A stretch of 64,000 nucleotides of DNA. Origin: Massilibacteroides vaginae. GTDB lineage: Bacteria; Bacteroidota; Bacteroidia; Bacteroidales; Tannerellaceae. Position 1 is the stretch's first letter; each line of letters begins with the position of its first letter. A model generated the notes under the pieces. It saw nothing but the letters and a program-made list of their open reading frames with translations, had not been told where the DNA came from and did not search any database. The DNA is taken from contig NZ_FXDJ01000009.1 of NCBI RefSeq assembly GCF_900178525.1, positions 642,263 to 706,262 of the forward strand. The letters are read 5' to 3'. Below are positions 53,650-62,296 of the stretch, in pieces. The position numbers and the translations under genes were made by a program.

Positions 53650-55635
53650 TAATAACAGCTGCAATCGCCCGATCAGTTCATCACCGAGTGCACGCTTTTT
53701 CACGATATGCTCTTGCACAGCAGATACAAACGGATTGTTTTCAAAGTCTCCGCGAACCCCTTCAAAATCGCCCAGTTTTTCCTCGGCAGTACCATCCACA
53801 CCAAATCCGGTCATAAACGTGAGTGAAAACTCTTTCTTCGCATCCTGATATAGCATTTCATCTAAACGTATTACGGATTCCTGCCATTTCCGAACCAGTA
53901 GGATAATTTCTGCTGCTGTAATTTCGCGCAGATTCACACCGTAGTAAGCTGCTATAACTTCGTAAGACCAAGTCCATTCCAGCGAATAATAGGCTTTATG
54001 AACTTTCCGGAAATAAGTCGCTATCTCTTCCAAAGAGACCACTTCTTTTGCCTCTATTTTATCAAGAAATGCATTCAACAGTTTTTGAGGAAGAATAAGG
54101 CCGGACATATCCACCCATTCGCCGCTACCGTCAACACAATCCGGCGAAAGCCGTTCATGCACATCGCTGATCGAGGAAAAAGCTTCCCCTTCCAAACGTT
54201 TTATCAAGGAGTTGCCCAGAAATTTATTAATTGCCAACCGGTATAATTCCAGTCCGTTGCGAAGCGAATTTCCTTGAATACGTGTGTTCTGGTAATAATA
54301 CACATCCGAAGTCTCCCCAACCAGATTTTGCAGATTAGTCAGAATCTCTACCGCTTTGATCATCTTTCGGATCGTATACGGACTCAACAAGTTATAGTTG
54401 ATCATATCCAGCAATTCCGTATCCTTTCGGTTGTCTCGTTTAGGCCATTTCTGAGCATCACGAATAGTTCCTACACTACGAAGATTTACCCCCGGCACCA
54501 GATAAGTTTCATCATTCTTTTCAATCAGATAAGAAAAAGGGATATCCGAAGTGTCGCTATGCTGATGATGACGCCCCATAACAAGAGAAAACGCCCCGAT
54601 ACGAGCCGGCCAAAGAATATAAGAATCACTGGTTGTCTTTGATCCTCTTTCTACAATTCCCTGATGAATAGGCCCCAGCTTATACATGTGATTACTCTGG
54701 TTCGACCCGGAACCGGCATTCAGGAAAGAGAACATTCCCGCGATCAGAAGACTGCTTTTATGCATTGAAACAGTAAAAGGTCCGGCAAAAATAGCGCAAG
54801 CCTCTCCGTTTTCGAACCCACAGTTACTAAACAACAGAGAGTCGTGTGCCGAGAATCCGTGCGTAATATGGCAGGCTTGTCCGATAAAGCAACGGATAAT
54901 TTTAGCACCGTCAGCAATATAGGCTCCCGAAGAAATGATGAAATCCTGCGCAATCACACTATCCCCAATATATACCGGAGCCGCCTCATTGCTGTTGATT
55001 GTTCCGTTTTCTAAACGTGTTGAGTTTTCAATCGTAGTATAATCGCCAATCTTCACGTTCCGGATTGTACCGGTATTAATGATCCGCGAGCTTATGCCCA
55101 CACGTCCGATACGGGAAGTAACTCCGGCCGTATAAACAGAAACCAACTCGTTAAGGCGGCTTATCAAATTCGGGCGATGGCGGTAAAGCGCTATTATATA
55201 GCCCAAAGAAGCAGACAAACCATCATAAATAGGAACCTCACGCCCTCCCGTCTCATTCAAAACCGAAACCGGCGTGTTATTTCCAAACGAAGTTTCGCCT
55301 TCAACAAGCAGCACATTTATATTCTGTATAACAGCATCTTCCCCGATATGGTAGTTGGCAATATAATTCTGCACGTTTTCTATCAGCACATTGTCATCCA
55401 ATACACAATTGAACAGTGTAACGTGCCTTAATCCGCTGTGTTTCTTTAGTCCTCCCGGAAGTTCAAACACTTTACGGAAAGCACCAAGTTCCACCCGTCC
55501 GGCAAAACGAACATGATGCACATAGTTTATATCAAATTCTTCCGGAACAAATACACAGTTCCAATCGTCCGCATAACAAAACTGCGTTTGCAAAGTACCT
55601 ATCTCATCCGGGCGAAGATTTCGTTTGTTAGCCAT
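53647..55635 (-). CDS. DUF4954 family protein with left-handed beta-helix features
   Basis: A 662-residue cytoplasmic protein that matches the Bacteroidetes DUF4954 family. Its first ~330 residues contain hexapeptide-like repeats (IGDYTTIENSTRLENGTINS, AYIADGAKIIRCFIG) as in acyl- or nucleotidyl-transferases with a left-handed beta-helix. The C-terminal part is helical. No catalytic site is established. It follows hflX by 6 bases and is probably co-transcribed. Possibly a sugar-nucleotide or acyltransferase; the function is unknown. Confidence 0.8.
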   Translation of the reverse strand: MANKRNLRPDEIGTLQTQFCYADDWNCVFVPEEFDINYVHHVRFAGRVELGAFRKVFELPGGLKKHSGLRHVTLFNCVLDDNVLIENVQNYIANYHIGEDAVIQNINVLLVEGETSFGNNTPVSVLNETGGREVPIYDGLSASLGYIIALYRHRPNLISRLNELVSVYTAGVTSRIGRVGISSRIINTGTIRNVKIGDYTTIENSTRLENGTINSNEAAPVYIGDSVIAQDFIISSGAYIADGAKIIRCFIGQACHITHGFSAHDSLLFSNCGFENGEACAIFAGPFTVSMHKSSLLIAGMFSFLNAGSGSNQSNHMYKLGPIHQGIVERGSKTTSDSYILWPARIGAFSLVMGRHHQHSDTSDIPFSYLIEKNDETYLVPGVNLRSVGTIRDAQKWPKRDNRKDTELLDMINYNLLSPYTIRKMIKAVEILTNLQNLVGETSDVYYYQNTRIQGNSLRNGLELYRLAINKFLGNSLIKRLEGEAFSSISDVHERLSPDCVDGSGEWVDMSGLILPQKLLNAFLDKIEAKEVVSLEEIATYFRKVHKAYYSLEWTWSYEVIAAYYGVNLREITAAEIILLVRKWQESVIRLDEMLYQDAKKEFSLTFMTGFGVDGTAEEKLGDFEGVRGDFENNPFVSAVQEHIVKKRALGDELIGRLQLLL

Positions 55636-55641
55636 AGGTGT

Positions 55642-56856
55642 TTATTCATCTTCATCGTACTGCTGAAAGAGAAAGTCATTATACGGAAAACGCGTTATGT
55701 GTATTTCTTTCACCCGTTCATACAGTAACGACTTAAGCGCATCTATATTCGTACGTTCTTTTGCGGAAATAAACAGACAGTTATCCTGATACTTATTCAT
55801 CCACGTCCGCTTCAGTTCATCTAAGTTTACATTCTCCCGGGTAGCCGGCGTCAGATCATCTTCTTCTTTCTGCACATAAGTAAAAGCGTCAATCTTATTG
55901 AACACCATGATCATCGGCTTTTCGACTTTATCGATTTCAGCCAGCGTTTTGTTCACCACCTCAATCTGATCTTCAAACGTAGGATGAGAAACATCCACAA
56001 TATGAATAAGAAGATCAGCCTCACGCACCTCGTCGAGTGTAGACTTAAACGACTCAACAAGTTCCGTCGGCAATTTACGGATAAACCCTACCGTATCAGA
56101 AAGTAAGAACGGAAGATTCTCCACAATCACCTTGCGCACAGTCGTATCCAGCGTAGCAAACAATTTATTTTCAGCAAAAACCTCACTCTTACTCAACAAA
56201 TTCATCAAGGTAGATTTACCTACGTTGGTATACCCCACAAGTGCCACACGCACCATCTTACCCCGATTCTTGCGTTGAACACTCATTTGCTTATCGATAT
56301 CCTTGAGGTCGTTTTTCAGTTTCGCTATCTTATCAAGAATAATACGCTTATCCGTTTCCAACTGCGTTTCACCCGGACCGCGCATCCCTACACCCCCACG
56401 CTGACGCTCCAAGTGCGTCCACAAACGAGTCAGACGAGGCAACATATACTTATATTGCGCAAGCTCCACCTGTGTTTTAGCGTGCGCCGTCTGCGCGCGA
56501 CGAGCAAAAATATCCAGAATAAGATTCGTTCTGTCCAATATCTTGACCTGAAGTTCCTTTTCGATATTACGTAGCTGCTTAGCCGATAACTCATCATCAA
56601 AAATCACCAAGCCAATTTCATTTTCAACCACATACTCTTTAATCTCCTTCAGTTTTCCCGTGCCCACAAAAGTAACAGGATTAGGATAGTCCAGTTTCTG
56701 CTGGAACCGTTTAACCGATTCCACCCCGGCAGTATCGGCCAGAAAAGCCAGTTCATCGAGATACTCTTTTACCCTTTGCTCATTCTGCTCCGGAGTAACC
56801 AACCCCACGAGTACAGCTTTTTCTGATTGCGCTTCTGATATGATAAATTCTTTCAT
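55642..56856 (-). CDS. hflX: HflX ribosome-associated GTPase
   Basis: A 404-residue HflX. The N-terminal HflX domain ends in MRGPGETQLETD. The G domain has GYTNVGKST (G1), DTVGFI (G3) and NKID (G4). It splits stalled or heat-damaged ribosomes. The frame is open upstream to 56946, but homologues start at MKEFIISEAQ, and a -7-like TATCTTTG sits only 5 bases before this ATG, so the mRNA may be nearly leaderless; the upstream 30 codons are then noncoding. Confidence 0.95.
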   Translation of the reverse strand: MKEFIISEAQSEKAVLVGLVTPEQNEQRVKEYLDELAFLADTAGVESVKRFQQKLDYPNPVTFVGTGKLKEIKEYVVENEIGLVIFDDELSAKQLRNIEKELQVKILDRTNLILDIFARRAQTAHAKTQVELAQYKYMLPRLTRLWTHLERQRGGVGMRGPGETQLETDKRIILDKIAKLKNDLKDIDKQMSVQRKNRGKMVRVALVGYTNVGKSTLMNLLSKSEVFAENKLFATLDTTVRKVIVENLPFLLSDTVGFIRKLPTELVESFKSTLDEVREADLLIHIVDVSHPTFEDQIEVVNKTLAEIDKVEKPMIMVFNKIDAFTYVQKEEDDLTPATRENVNLDELKRTWMNKYQDNCLFISAKERTNIDALKSLLYERVKEIHITRFPYNDFLFQQYDEDE

Positions 56857-57073
56857 ACAGGCAAAGATAATCATTTCACGAATTCCAAAATCATCCAACC
56901 CCAATGAAGCATAATGAATTATCATAAAAAGTTGATTCCATCTCATTTACGGCCTACATTAGGCGGTTTGCCTATAGATGAAAGACAGTCGAAAGGCAAA
57001 AAGCAAGCACTAACCCATTCACCCCTCAATTCCATCAGATAAATCCACAAAAAACGGACAATTCCCCTCCCCA

Positions 57074-57130
57074 AAACAAAGGATATTTTCAAAAACATAA
57101 AGGATATCTTTAAAAAAACAACCTTTACGT
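57074..57130. repeat. AT-rich dispersed repeat, copy 4
   Basis: AACAAAGGATATTTTCAAAA followed by ATAAAGGATATCTTT and AACAACCTTTAC: the same unit as at 13224-13292. The interval 56857-57370 has no credible gene; short frames on both strands here are lysine- or phenylalanine-rich translations of AT-rich DNA. Confidence 0.55.
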
Positions 57131-57370
57131 TTTCAGACACATTACTATATCTCAAAAAAAGCCAATGCTAAACACAATAATGCAGGCGATAAAAAACCCA
57201 AGATCCAAAATAAGCCCCATTTTATCACCGTTGAACAAGCGTAACAAAAAACGAACAAAGAAGTCATTCCCCATCAAAAACAAGCTTAAAAAGAAAATCC
57301 CAAAAAGTTTCGTTTCACCAAAACTCGAAAGCAGAAAACAAAACACCCCTTAAAACCCGTTCCCATCCAT

Positions 57371-57507
57371 TATCATGCTGAGCCTGCCAAAGCATCTCAT
57401 ACCAACCCAATGTCATGCTGAGCTTGTCGAAGCATCTCATACCAAGTGAGTATTATCGAACGAAGCACCATGCAGAGATCTCTCCACTTCGGTCGAGATG
57501 ACAGGGG
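57371..57507 (-). repeat. Palindrome-rich repeat, reverse orientation
   Basis: Two TCATGCTGAGC(C/T)TG halves, then ATGCAGAGATCTCTCCACTT and CGGTCGAGATGACAG. This is the reverse-oriented form of the element at 26236-26333. It is noncoding. Confidence 0.8.
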
Positions 57508-57568
57508 AAGGGTGGTCGGGTTAACAAAGAGGGTGGTCGGGTTGACAGGGAAGGGCGGTTCTTTTCCA

Positions 57569-57829
57569 GAAAAGAGCGCGATGCCGCGAAAAGCGGCGAG
57601 CCGTGAAAAAACCGGCCTCATTGGATGAGCGTTAAGAAAAACACGGAGCGAAAGCGTTAAAAACAAATCGTTGTTTGAGCGAAGCGAGTTTTCGATTTGT
57701 TTAGCGAAAGCGCAGTGTTTTTTAGCGAAGGAAGTGCAGCCTTGATCTTTTTTGCTTCGTTTTTTGGATCAAGCCAAAAAATGATGTGGGGTCGCAGGGG
57801 TGAAACCCCTTAAAACACTGTCCCATCCA
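57569..57829 (-). repeat. ~260-bp noncoding module, copy B (inverted)
   Basis: The near-exact reverse complement of 26334-26592, from AAAAGAGCGCGATGCCGCG to GGGTGAAACCCCTTAAAACA. Both copies end next to the same palindrome-rich repeat, so the whole composite is duplicated in inverted orientation. Confidence 0.85.
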
Positions 57830-58160
57830 CTGTCATGCTGAGCCTGTCGAAGCATCTCATACCAACCCACTGTCATGCTGAGCCTGTCGAAGCATCTCAT
57901 ACCAAGTGAGTATTATCGAACGAAGCACTATGCAGAGATCTCTCCACTTCGGTCGAGATGACAAGGGAGGGATGGTTGGAATGGTGAAGAGGATAGTTGG
58001 AATGGTGAAGAGGATAGTTGGGGTCGCAGGGGTGAAACCCCTTAAAACACTGTCCCATCCACTGTCATGCTGAGCCTGTCGAAGCATCTCATACCAAGTG
58101 ACTATTATTGAACGAAGCACTATGCAGAGATCTCTCCACTTCGGTCGAGATGACAAAGAG
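57830..58160 (-). repeat. Palindrome-rich repeats and linker repeats, reverse orientation
   Basis: Two more copies of the TGTCATGCTGAGCCTGTCGA ... GAGATCTCTCCACTTCGGTC element (one with a doubled first half at 57830-57902) are separated by a GGATGGTTGGAATGGTGAAG tandem linker and a partial copy of the module end (GGGGTCGCAGGGGTGAAACC). Minus-strand frames through this DNA are artefacts of the repeat. Confidence 0.8.
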
Positions 58161-58217
58161 GGATGGTCGAGATGACAAGGGTAGGATGGTCAGGTTGACA
58201 AGGGAGGTGGGTCAATG

Positions 58218-58251
58218 TTGTTAGGGGCGAAAGTTTTTTCGCCCCTAACAA
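58218..58251 (-). terminator. Hairpin after the GH43-GH105 gene
   Basis: A perfect 15-bp stem with GGGGCG/CGCCCC core (58218-58232 with 58237-58251) and a 4-nt loop, 9 bases after the stop on the minus strand. The T-run within the stem on the plus strand and the lack of a downstream one on the minus strand make it an imperfect intrinsic terminator, but its position fits. Confidence 0.6.
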
Positions 58252-58260
58252 TCATTCTAA

Positions 58261-61032
58261 TTATTGCACCAATTCACGTTCGAGAACGGCCATGATAAAT
58301 GGTCCTATGGCTTTCGGATCGTTGGAACGGATTGTTTCGTTGATGTAGTATTGATAGTCGCCGGAGCGATTTTCTTTTCCTCCGAGTCCGGCTACAGCGC
58401 AAGCACGGGTAAGATCGGTCAGTCCGTTTTCATCTTTTTTAATGAACTCTTTCAGGAAACTCTGATAGGATCTCTCCGCCATTTCACGATAGGAACTGTC
58501 TATATACCCCATACGTGTTGCTTTAAACAAGGTGTAGATAAACATAGCGGAAGCCGAAGATTCTAAATAATTGCCTTTGTCGCCACTACGATCAAGCACC
58601 TGATACCACAGTCCGGTTTTTTTATCCTGAATCTTTTTTAATTGCACAACGATATTATTCAGTATATCTAACACGTCGTCTCTTCCGGCCTCATCGGCAG
58701 GAATAAAGTCTAACGCATCTACTATAGCCATGGCATACCAACCTAACGCACGTCCCCATACGTGTTTGGATTGCCCCGTTTCTTTGTCGGCCCAAAACAT
58801 TTGCCGGCTGACATCCGTTGCGTGGCGATACAAGCCATTCGCCGGATCGTAGGTGTGGCGGGCTGCCACGCGGATTTGATTGATCGCATCCTGAAAATCC
58901 TGCGGACGATTGAACCGGGCGGCATATTCTACCATAAAGGGAGTACCCATATATACGCCATCCAGCCAGACCTGATGCGGATAGATTTTCTTATGCCAGA
59001 AGCCACCGTCGTCATTGCGCGGATGCGTATCCAACTGACTACGGAGCAAATCAATAGCTTTCTTTATTTTTTCGCTTTTGGTGTAGTCGTAAAGACGGAA
59101 CAGCATCTTTCCGGAATTGACACGGTCAATGTTATAATCTTCCAGTTTGTAGGCTGTGATGGAACCGTCGGCATGAATCATGGTGTCGGCGTATGCCAGT
59201 GCGTAGTCAACATATTTTTCATCACCGGTTCTTTCATACAATTGAAGGAATGCCTGTAGTTCGAGTCCATGGCAATAATCCCATTTCAAACTTGGTTGGA
59301 AATCCAGCTGCCAGGATTCAGGACAACGTGCCATTTCGGAATCGGCAATCCGGATTGCCGGCTCAAGCAAAGCCAAACGATCCTCACCGTTTTTGCTGAT
59401 ACGGAACCAGTCGGCATCCAACCAGCCGCCGTCGTTGGTCTGAATATTCGGACGGGTACAGAAAAGTCCGACTTTGGCACCGATCCATTTTCCCTCTTTA
59501 GCCTGAAAAGGTTTGCCGAAACTCTTGTACGTTTTACCATCCGTGCTATAGGCAAACCGGCAAACGGCTTTGGAGTCGAACGCCACTTGCAGATAAAGCC
59601 AATCGTTGGAAACGGTCACCTTTTCCTGAACCGTTTCGGAAGAATGTTTGTCGGCCTCGATACAGGAAACCTGAGAAAGCGTAATGCCCTGTTCTGTATT
59701 TTCCATAATCAGTCCGGCATAATCTAACCCCATAACGACTAAACCTGCACGTTCGCCGAAATATTTTTGTGTAGGATTGAAACGAACCTTAGTGGTAGCG
59801 GTAAATTTATCAGCAGGCGTTTTTTGCAACAGCAGATTTGCTACGTTCCATAGATTAGCGTAAGCCTCTGTTACCGGATAGGAATAGAGTCGGATCAGTC
59901 CGTTGGTTGCATCATTGAATACCCATTTCGGATTAAAGTTCGCGTGCCATTGCCATTGCCCTCCCGTTTTATTCGCTGAAAACTCATCGCTTTCCTGCGG
60001 CGTATTTATCGGGTAGGATTTTCCCACATCCGGTTTCTTGTAACGCAGAACAGGGTTTCCACAACCATCTCCGTCTCTATCCAAACCAATTACAGGCCAA
60101 CCATTTTTCCATTTCATTGGTTGAAGATGAACCAAACGTCCGTAGGTTCCTACATCCTGGAAGTGCAGAAACCAGTCTTCTCCGGTATTGGTATCTACCC
60201 ACGCTCCCTGATGCGGACCGTTGATAGCCGTCTTCCCTTGCGCCAGCACCACTTTTTCTTCGTATGGACCATACGGATTAGCGGAACGTAAAACCAACTG
60301 CCAGCCAGTGGCTACTCCCCCGGCCGGTGCAAAAATATAGTACATTCCATCGCGTTTGTAGAACTTAGGTCCTTCTACAGTCTCGTGTTTTTCATGTCCG
60401 TCAAAGACAATTCTACTTTCAGTAATAGCAGCTGTCGCTTCCCCGTTGAGTTCGCATACCGCCAAAACACTTTTAAGTCCGGCACGACTTCCGGCATAAG
60501 CATGTGCCAGATAAACCCGTCCGTCGTCGTCCCACAAGGGTGTTGTGTCGATAATGCCTTTGCCTTCTTTTACTAACACAGGCTTGCTCCACGCACCGCG
60601 TACATCCCTTGTTTTCGTCATAAACACGCCCTGATCGGGGTCTCCCCAAAAAATATAAAACTCGCCCTTATAATGGCGTATACACGGAGCCCAAATACGA
60701 TTTCCGTGTTCAGGGCGTTCCGGAATAAGTTGCGGTTCTAAGGCATAGGGCACAGCAGCCCCCACAATGGTCCAGTTAACCAAATCGTTGGAATGGAGGA
60801 TTTGCAATCCGGGCAGACAATTGAAACTCGAAGAAGTCATGTAGTAATCATCACCCACTCTGCATACATCCGGATCGGAATAATCGGCATGCAAAATGGG
60901 GTTTTTGTAGGTTCCGTCACCATTGTCTGCAACCCAAACGGAAGAAACATAGGTGTTTTGTTGAGCTGAAAGCGCAAAACAAGCTGAACAGCATAAGCTA
61001 ATTATTGCTGTAACGATGGTGTGTGTTTTCAT
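58261..61032 (-). CDS. GH43-GH105 fusion, pectin-type glycosidase
   Basis: A 923-residue secreted enzyme (signal peptide ending near FALSA). Residues ~40-330 are a GH43 five-bladed propeller with DYSDPD, IDTTPLWDDDG and the acid in ETVEGPKFYK. A beta-sandwich (~345-540) follows. Residues ~560-923 are a GH105-like barrel: HQVWLDGVYMGTPFMVEYA with the catalytic aspartate, and WGRALGWYAMAIVDAL. GH105 removes unsaturated uronic acid from rhamnogalacturonan or other pectin fragments, and GH43 usually removes arabinose or galactose. It is encoded after DUF4861 and a hybrid two-component regulator on the same strand, the layout of a pectin locus continuing past the right edge. Confidence 0.9.
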   Translation of the reverse strand: MKTHTIVTAIISLCCSACFALSAQQNTYVSSVWVADNGDGTYKNPILHADYSDPDVCRVGDDYYMTSSSFNCLPGLQILHSNDLVNWTIVGAAVPYALEPQLIPERPEHGNRIWAPCIRHYKGEFYIFWGDPDQGVFMTKTRDVRGAWSKPVLVKEGKGIIDTTPLWDDDGRVYLAHAYAGSRAGLKSVLAVCELNGEATAAITESRIVFDGHEKHETVEGPKFYKRDGMYYIFAPAGGVATGWQLVLRSANPYGPYEEKVVLAQGKTAINGPHQGAWVDTNTGEDWFLHFQDVGTYGRLVHLQPMKWKNGWPVIGLDRDGDGCGNPVLRYKKPDVGKSYPINTPQESDEFSANKTGGQWQWHANFNPKWVFNDATNGLIRLYSYPVTEAYANLWNVANLLLQKTPADKFTATTKVRFNPTQKYFGERAGLVVMGLDYAGLIMENTEQGITLSQVSCIEADKHSSETVQEKVTVSNDWLYLQVAFDSKAVCRFAYSTDGKTYKSFGKPFQAKEGKWIGAKVGLFCTRPNIQTNDGGWLDADWFRISKNGEDRLALLEPAIRIADSEMARCPESWQLDFQPSLKWDYCHGLELQAFLQLYERTGDEKYVDYALAYADTMIHADGSITAYKLEDYNIDRVNSGKMLFRLYDYTKSEKIKKAIDLLRSQLDTHPRNDDGGFWHKKIYPHQVWLDGVYMGTPFMVEYAARFNRPQDFQDAINQIRVAARHTYDPANGLYRHATDVSRQMFWADKETGQSKHVWGRALGWYAMAIVDALDFIPADEAGRDDVLDILNNIVVQLKKIQDKKTGLWYQVLDRSGDKGNYLESSASAMFIYTLFKATRMGYIDSSYREMAERSYQSFLKEFIKKDENGLTDLTRACAVAGLGGKENRSGDYQYYINETIRSNDPKAIGPFIMAVLERELVQ

Positions 61033-61044
61033 TTATTGTTGGTT

Positions 61045-62256
61045 TTATTTCTTTATTTCGATCACTAAAGGCTGTTGAAGGCTTTTTTTCCATTCGGACA
61101 CATACGCAAACCATTTTTCGGGCGTATCATAACCGAATGTTTCTTTTCGCGAAGTGAAGTTGATGTGGTATGTAAACGTTTGCAGTCCTTTCCCTTTAAC
61201 CGTATAGAGATAATTAGCCAGGTCGTTCTTCTGTTCGCCAATTACATTCTCCGGCAATGAAATAGCAAGTCCGACCGTTTCTTTCGCATACTTAACCGTG
61301 TCGTTTACCGGCCAGTCTGTTCCCCAACAAGCCACTAATCCTTTGTTGTCGGAATGAGAAACAGATCCTTTTATATTTTGTATTCCGGCTGCAAACACCT
61401 CATCCTTCAGAGGTTTATCCCATTTTACCTTTACCTCGCAATCACGATGTCCGGCGTAGAGGATATAACGCACATGCATATCGCGTTTGTTTCCTTCGTA
61501 TTCCCATCCCCGCGCGATGACATCTACGATAGTTCGCACCGGCCCTGTGGCGAGAATCGTTTCCGTGCGTGTATCTACCGGTTCAATGTGGATCGCTTTG
61601 CTGCCGTTCCAACCTTTTAATGTGCCTAATCCGCAACTTCCACTCACTCTTAACACGTCATCACCGAAGCCACGAGCCAACTGTTCGTCTGTAGGGTAAA
61701 ATTGAGACGCTTCAATTTCCAATTGTTTTTTGAATTTTCCGTAAATATCAACGGTCTGTTTCCTGTCAAAATAAATACGATAAGCAACTAATTCCGACTC
61801 AAATGCAGGACCATGATGGTGTAAGAGATTATAAACATCACTACTTCCCGGTGTTGTAAGCGACTGAATAAGTTGGTGCTTCCCGTTCTTTTCGCTTAAA
61901 AGCATTTCCGCGTAAACGCGTGAGGGATATACGTTGTTTGATGTTTCTGAAGATAACCGGATTTGTAAAATCCGCTCGGATGAGGCGTCCATGTCTAAAA
62001 CGAACGCTAATTCGTCCGGACAGCCGTCGTTGTTCAAATCATCCAATTGCGAAGCGATCTCTTCCGTACCATTGAGCACCAATGCTGATTTAACAGTAAA
62101 AGAGACAGGCAATTGTTTCAGGTCGATAACTATAGGTTCGTCTTTCTTGTTATGCTGCCATTTATTGATTACTCCTAATTGGAATACCGATTCTTCCGCT
62201 TCTGCAGAGAGAAAAAGAAGAGTTAGTAAAGCAGTCAATAGTTTTCTAATCATCAT
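61045..62256 (-). CDS. DUF4861 secreted protein
   Basis: A 403-residue exported protein (signal peptide MMIRKLLTALLTLLFLSAEA). The sequence, with DLNNDGCPDELAF, LLHHHGPAFESELVAYRIYF and GFGDDVLRVSGSCGLGT, fits the DUF4861 family, found mostly in Bacteroidetes pectin and other uronate-polysaccharide loci. No enzymatic activity can be assigned from sequence; the histidine cluster (LHHHGP) and conserved Glu/Arg hint at catalysis. It is 12 bases upstream of the GH43-GH105 gene and co-transcribed with it. Confidence 0.72.
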   Translation of the reverse strand: MMIRKLLTALLTLLFLSAEAEESVFQLGVINKWQHNKKDEPIVIDLKQLPVSFTVKSALVLNGTEEIASQLDDLNNDGCPDELAFVLDMDASSERILQIRLSSETSNNVYPSRVYAEMLLSEKNGKHQLIQSLTTPGSSDVYNLLHHHGPAFESELVAYRIYFDRKQTVDIYGKFKKQLEIEASQFYPTDEQLARGFGDDVLRVSGSCGLGTLKGWNGSKAIHIEPVDTRTETILATGPVRTIVDVIARGWEYEGNKRDMHVRYILYAGHRDCEVKVKWDKPLKDEVFAAGIQNIKGSVSHSDNKGLVACWGTDWPVNDTVKYAKETVGLAISLPENVIGEQKNDLANYLYTVKGKGLQTFTYHINFTSRKETFGYDTPEKWFAYVSEWKKSLQQPLVIEIKK

Positions 62257-62296
62257 ACGATAAGCTTATTTTATGTGTTTTTCAATGTTACTTAAT

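Noticed and set aside
56857-56946. Thirty-codon N-terminal extension of HflX
   Set aside because: Not like HflX homologues and it contains the predicted promoter; MKEFII is the usual type of start.
57152-57353. Overlapping 60-codon frames on both strands
   Set aside because: Low-complexity Lys-rich or Phe-rich translations of AT-rich DNA with no start signals, opposite each other, and no resemblance to known proteins.
57397-58156. Short minus-strand frames with SSRPKWRDLC and MLRQAQHD phrases
   Set aside because: These are translations of the reversed palindrome-rich repeats, comparable to the array at 26.6-27.1 kb.
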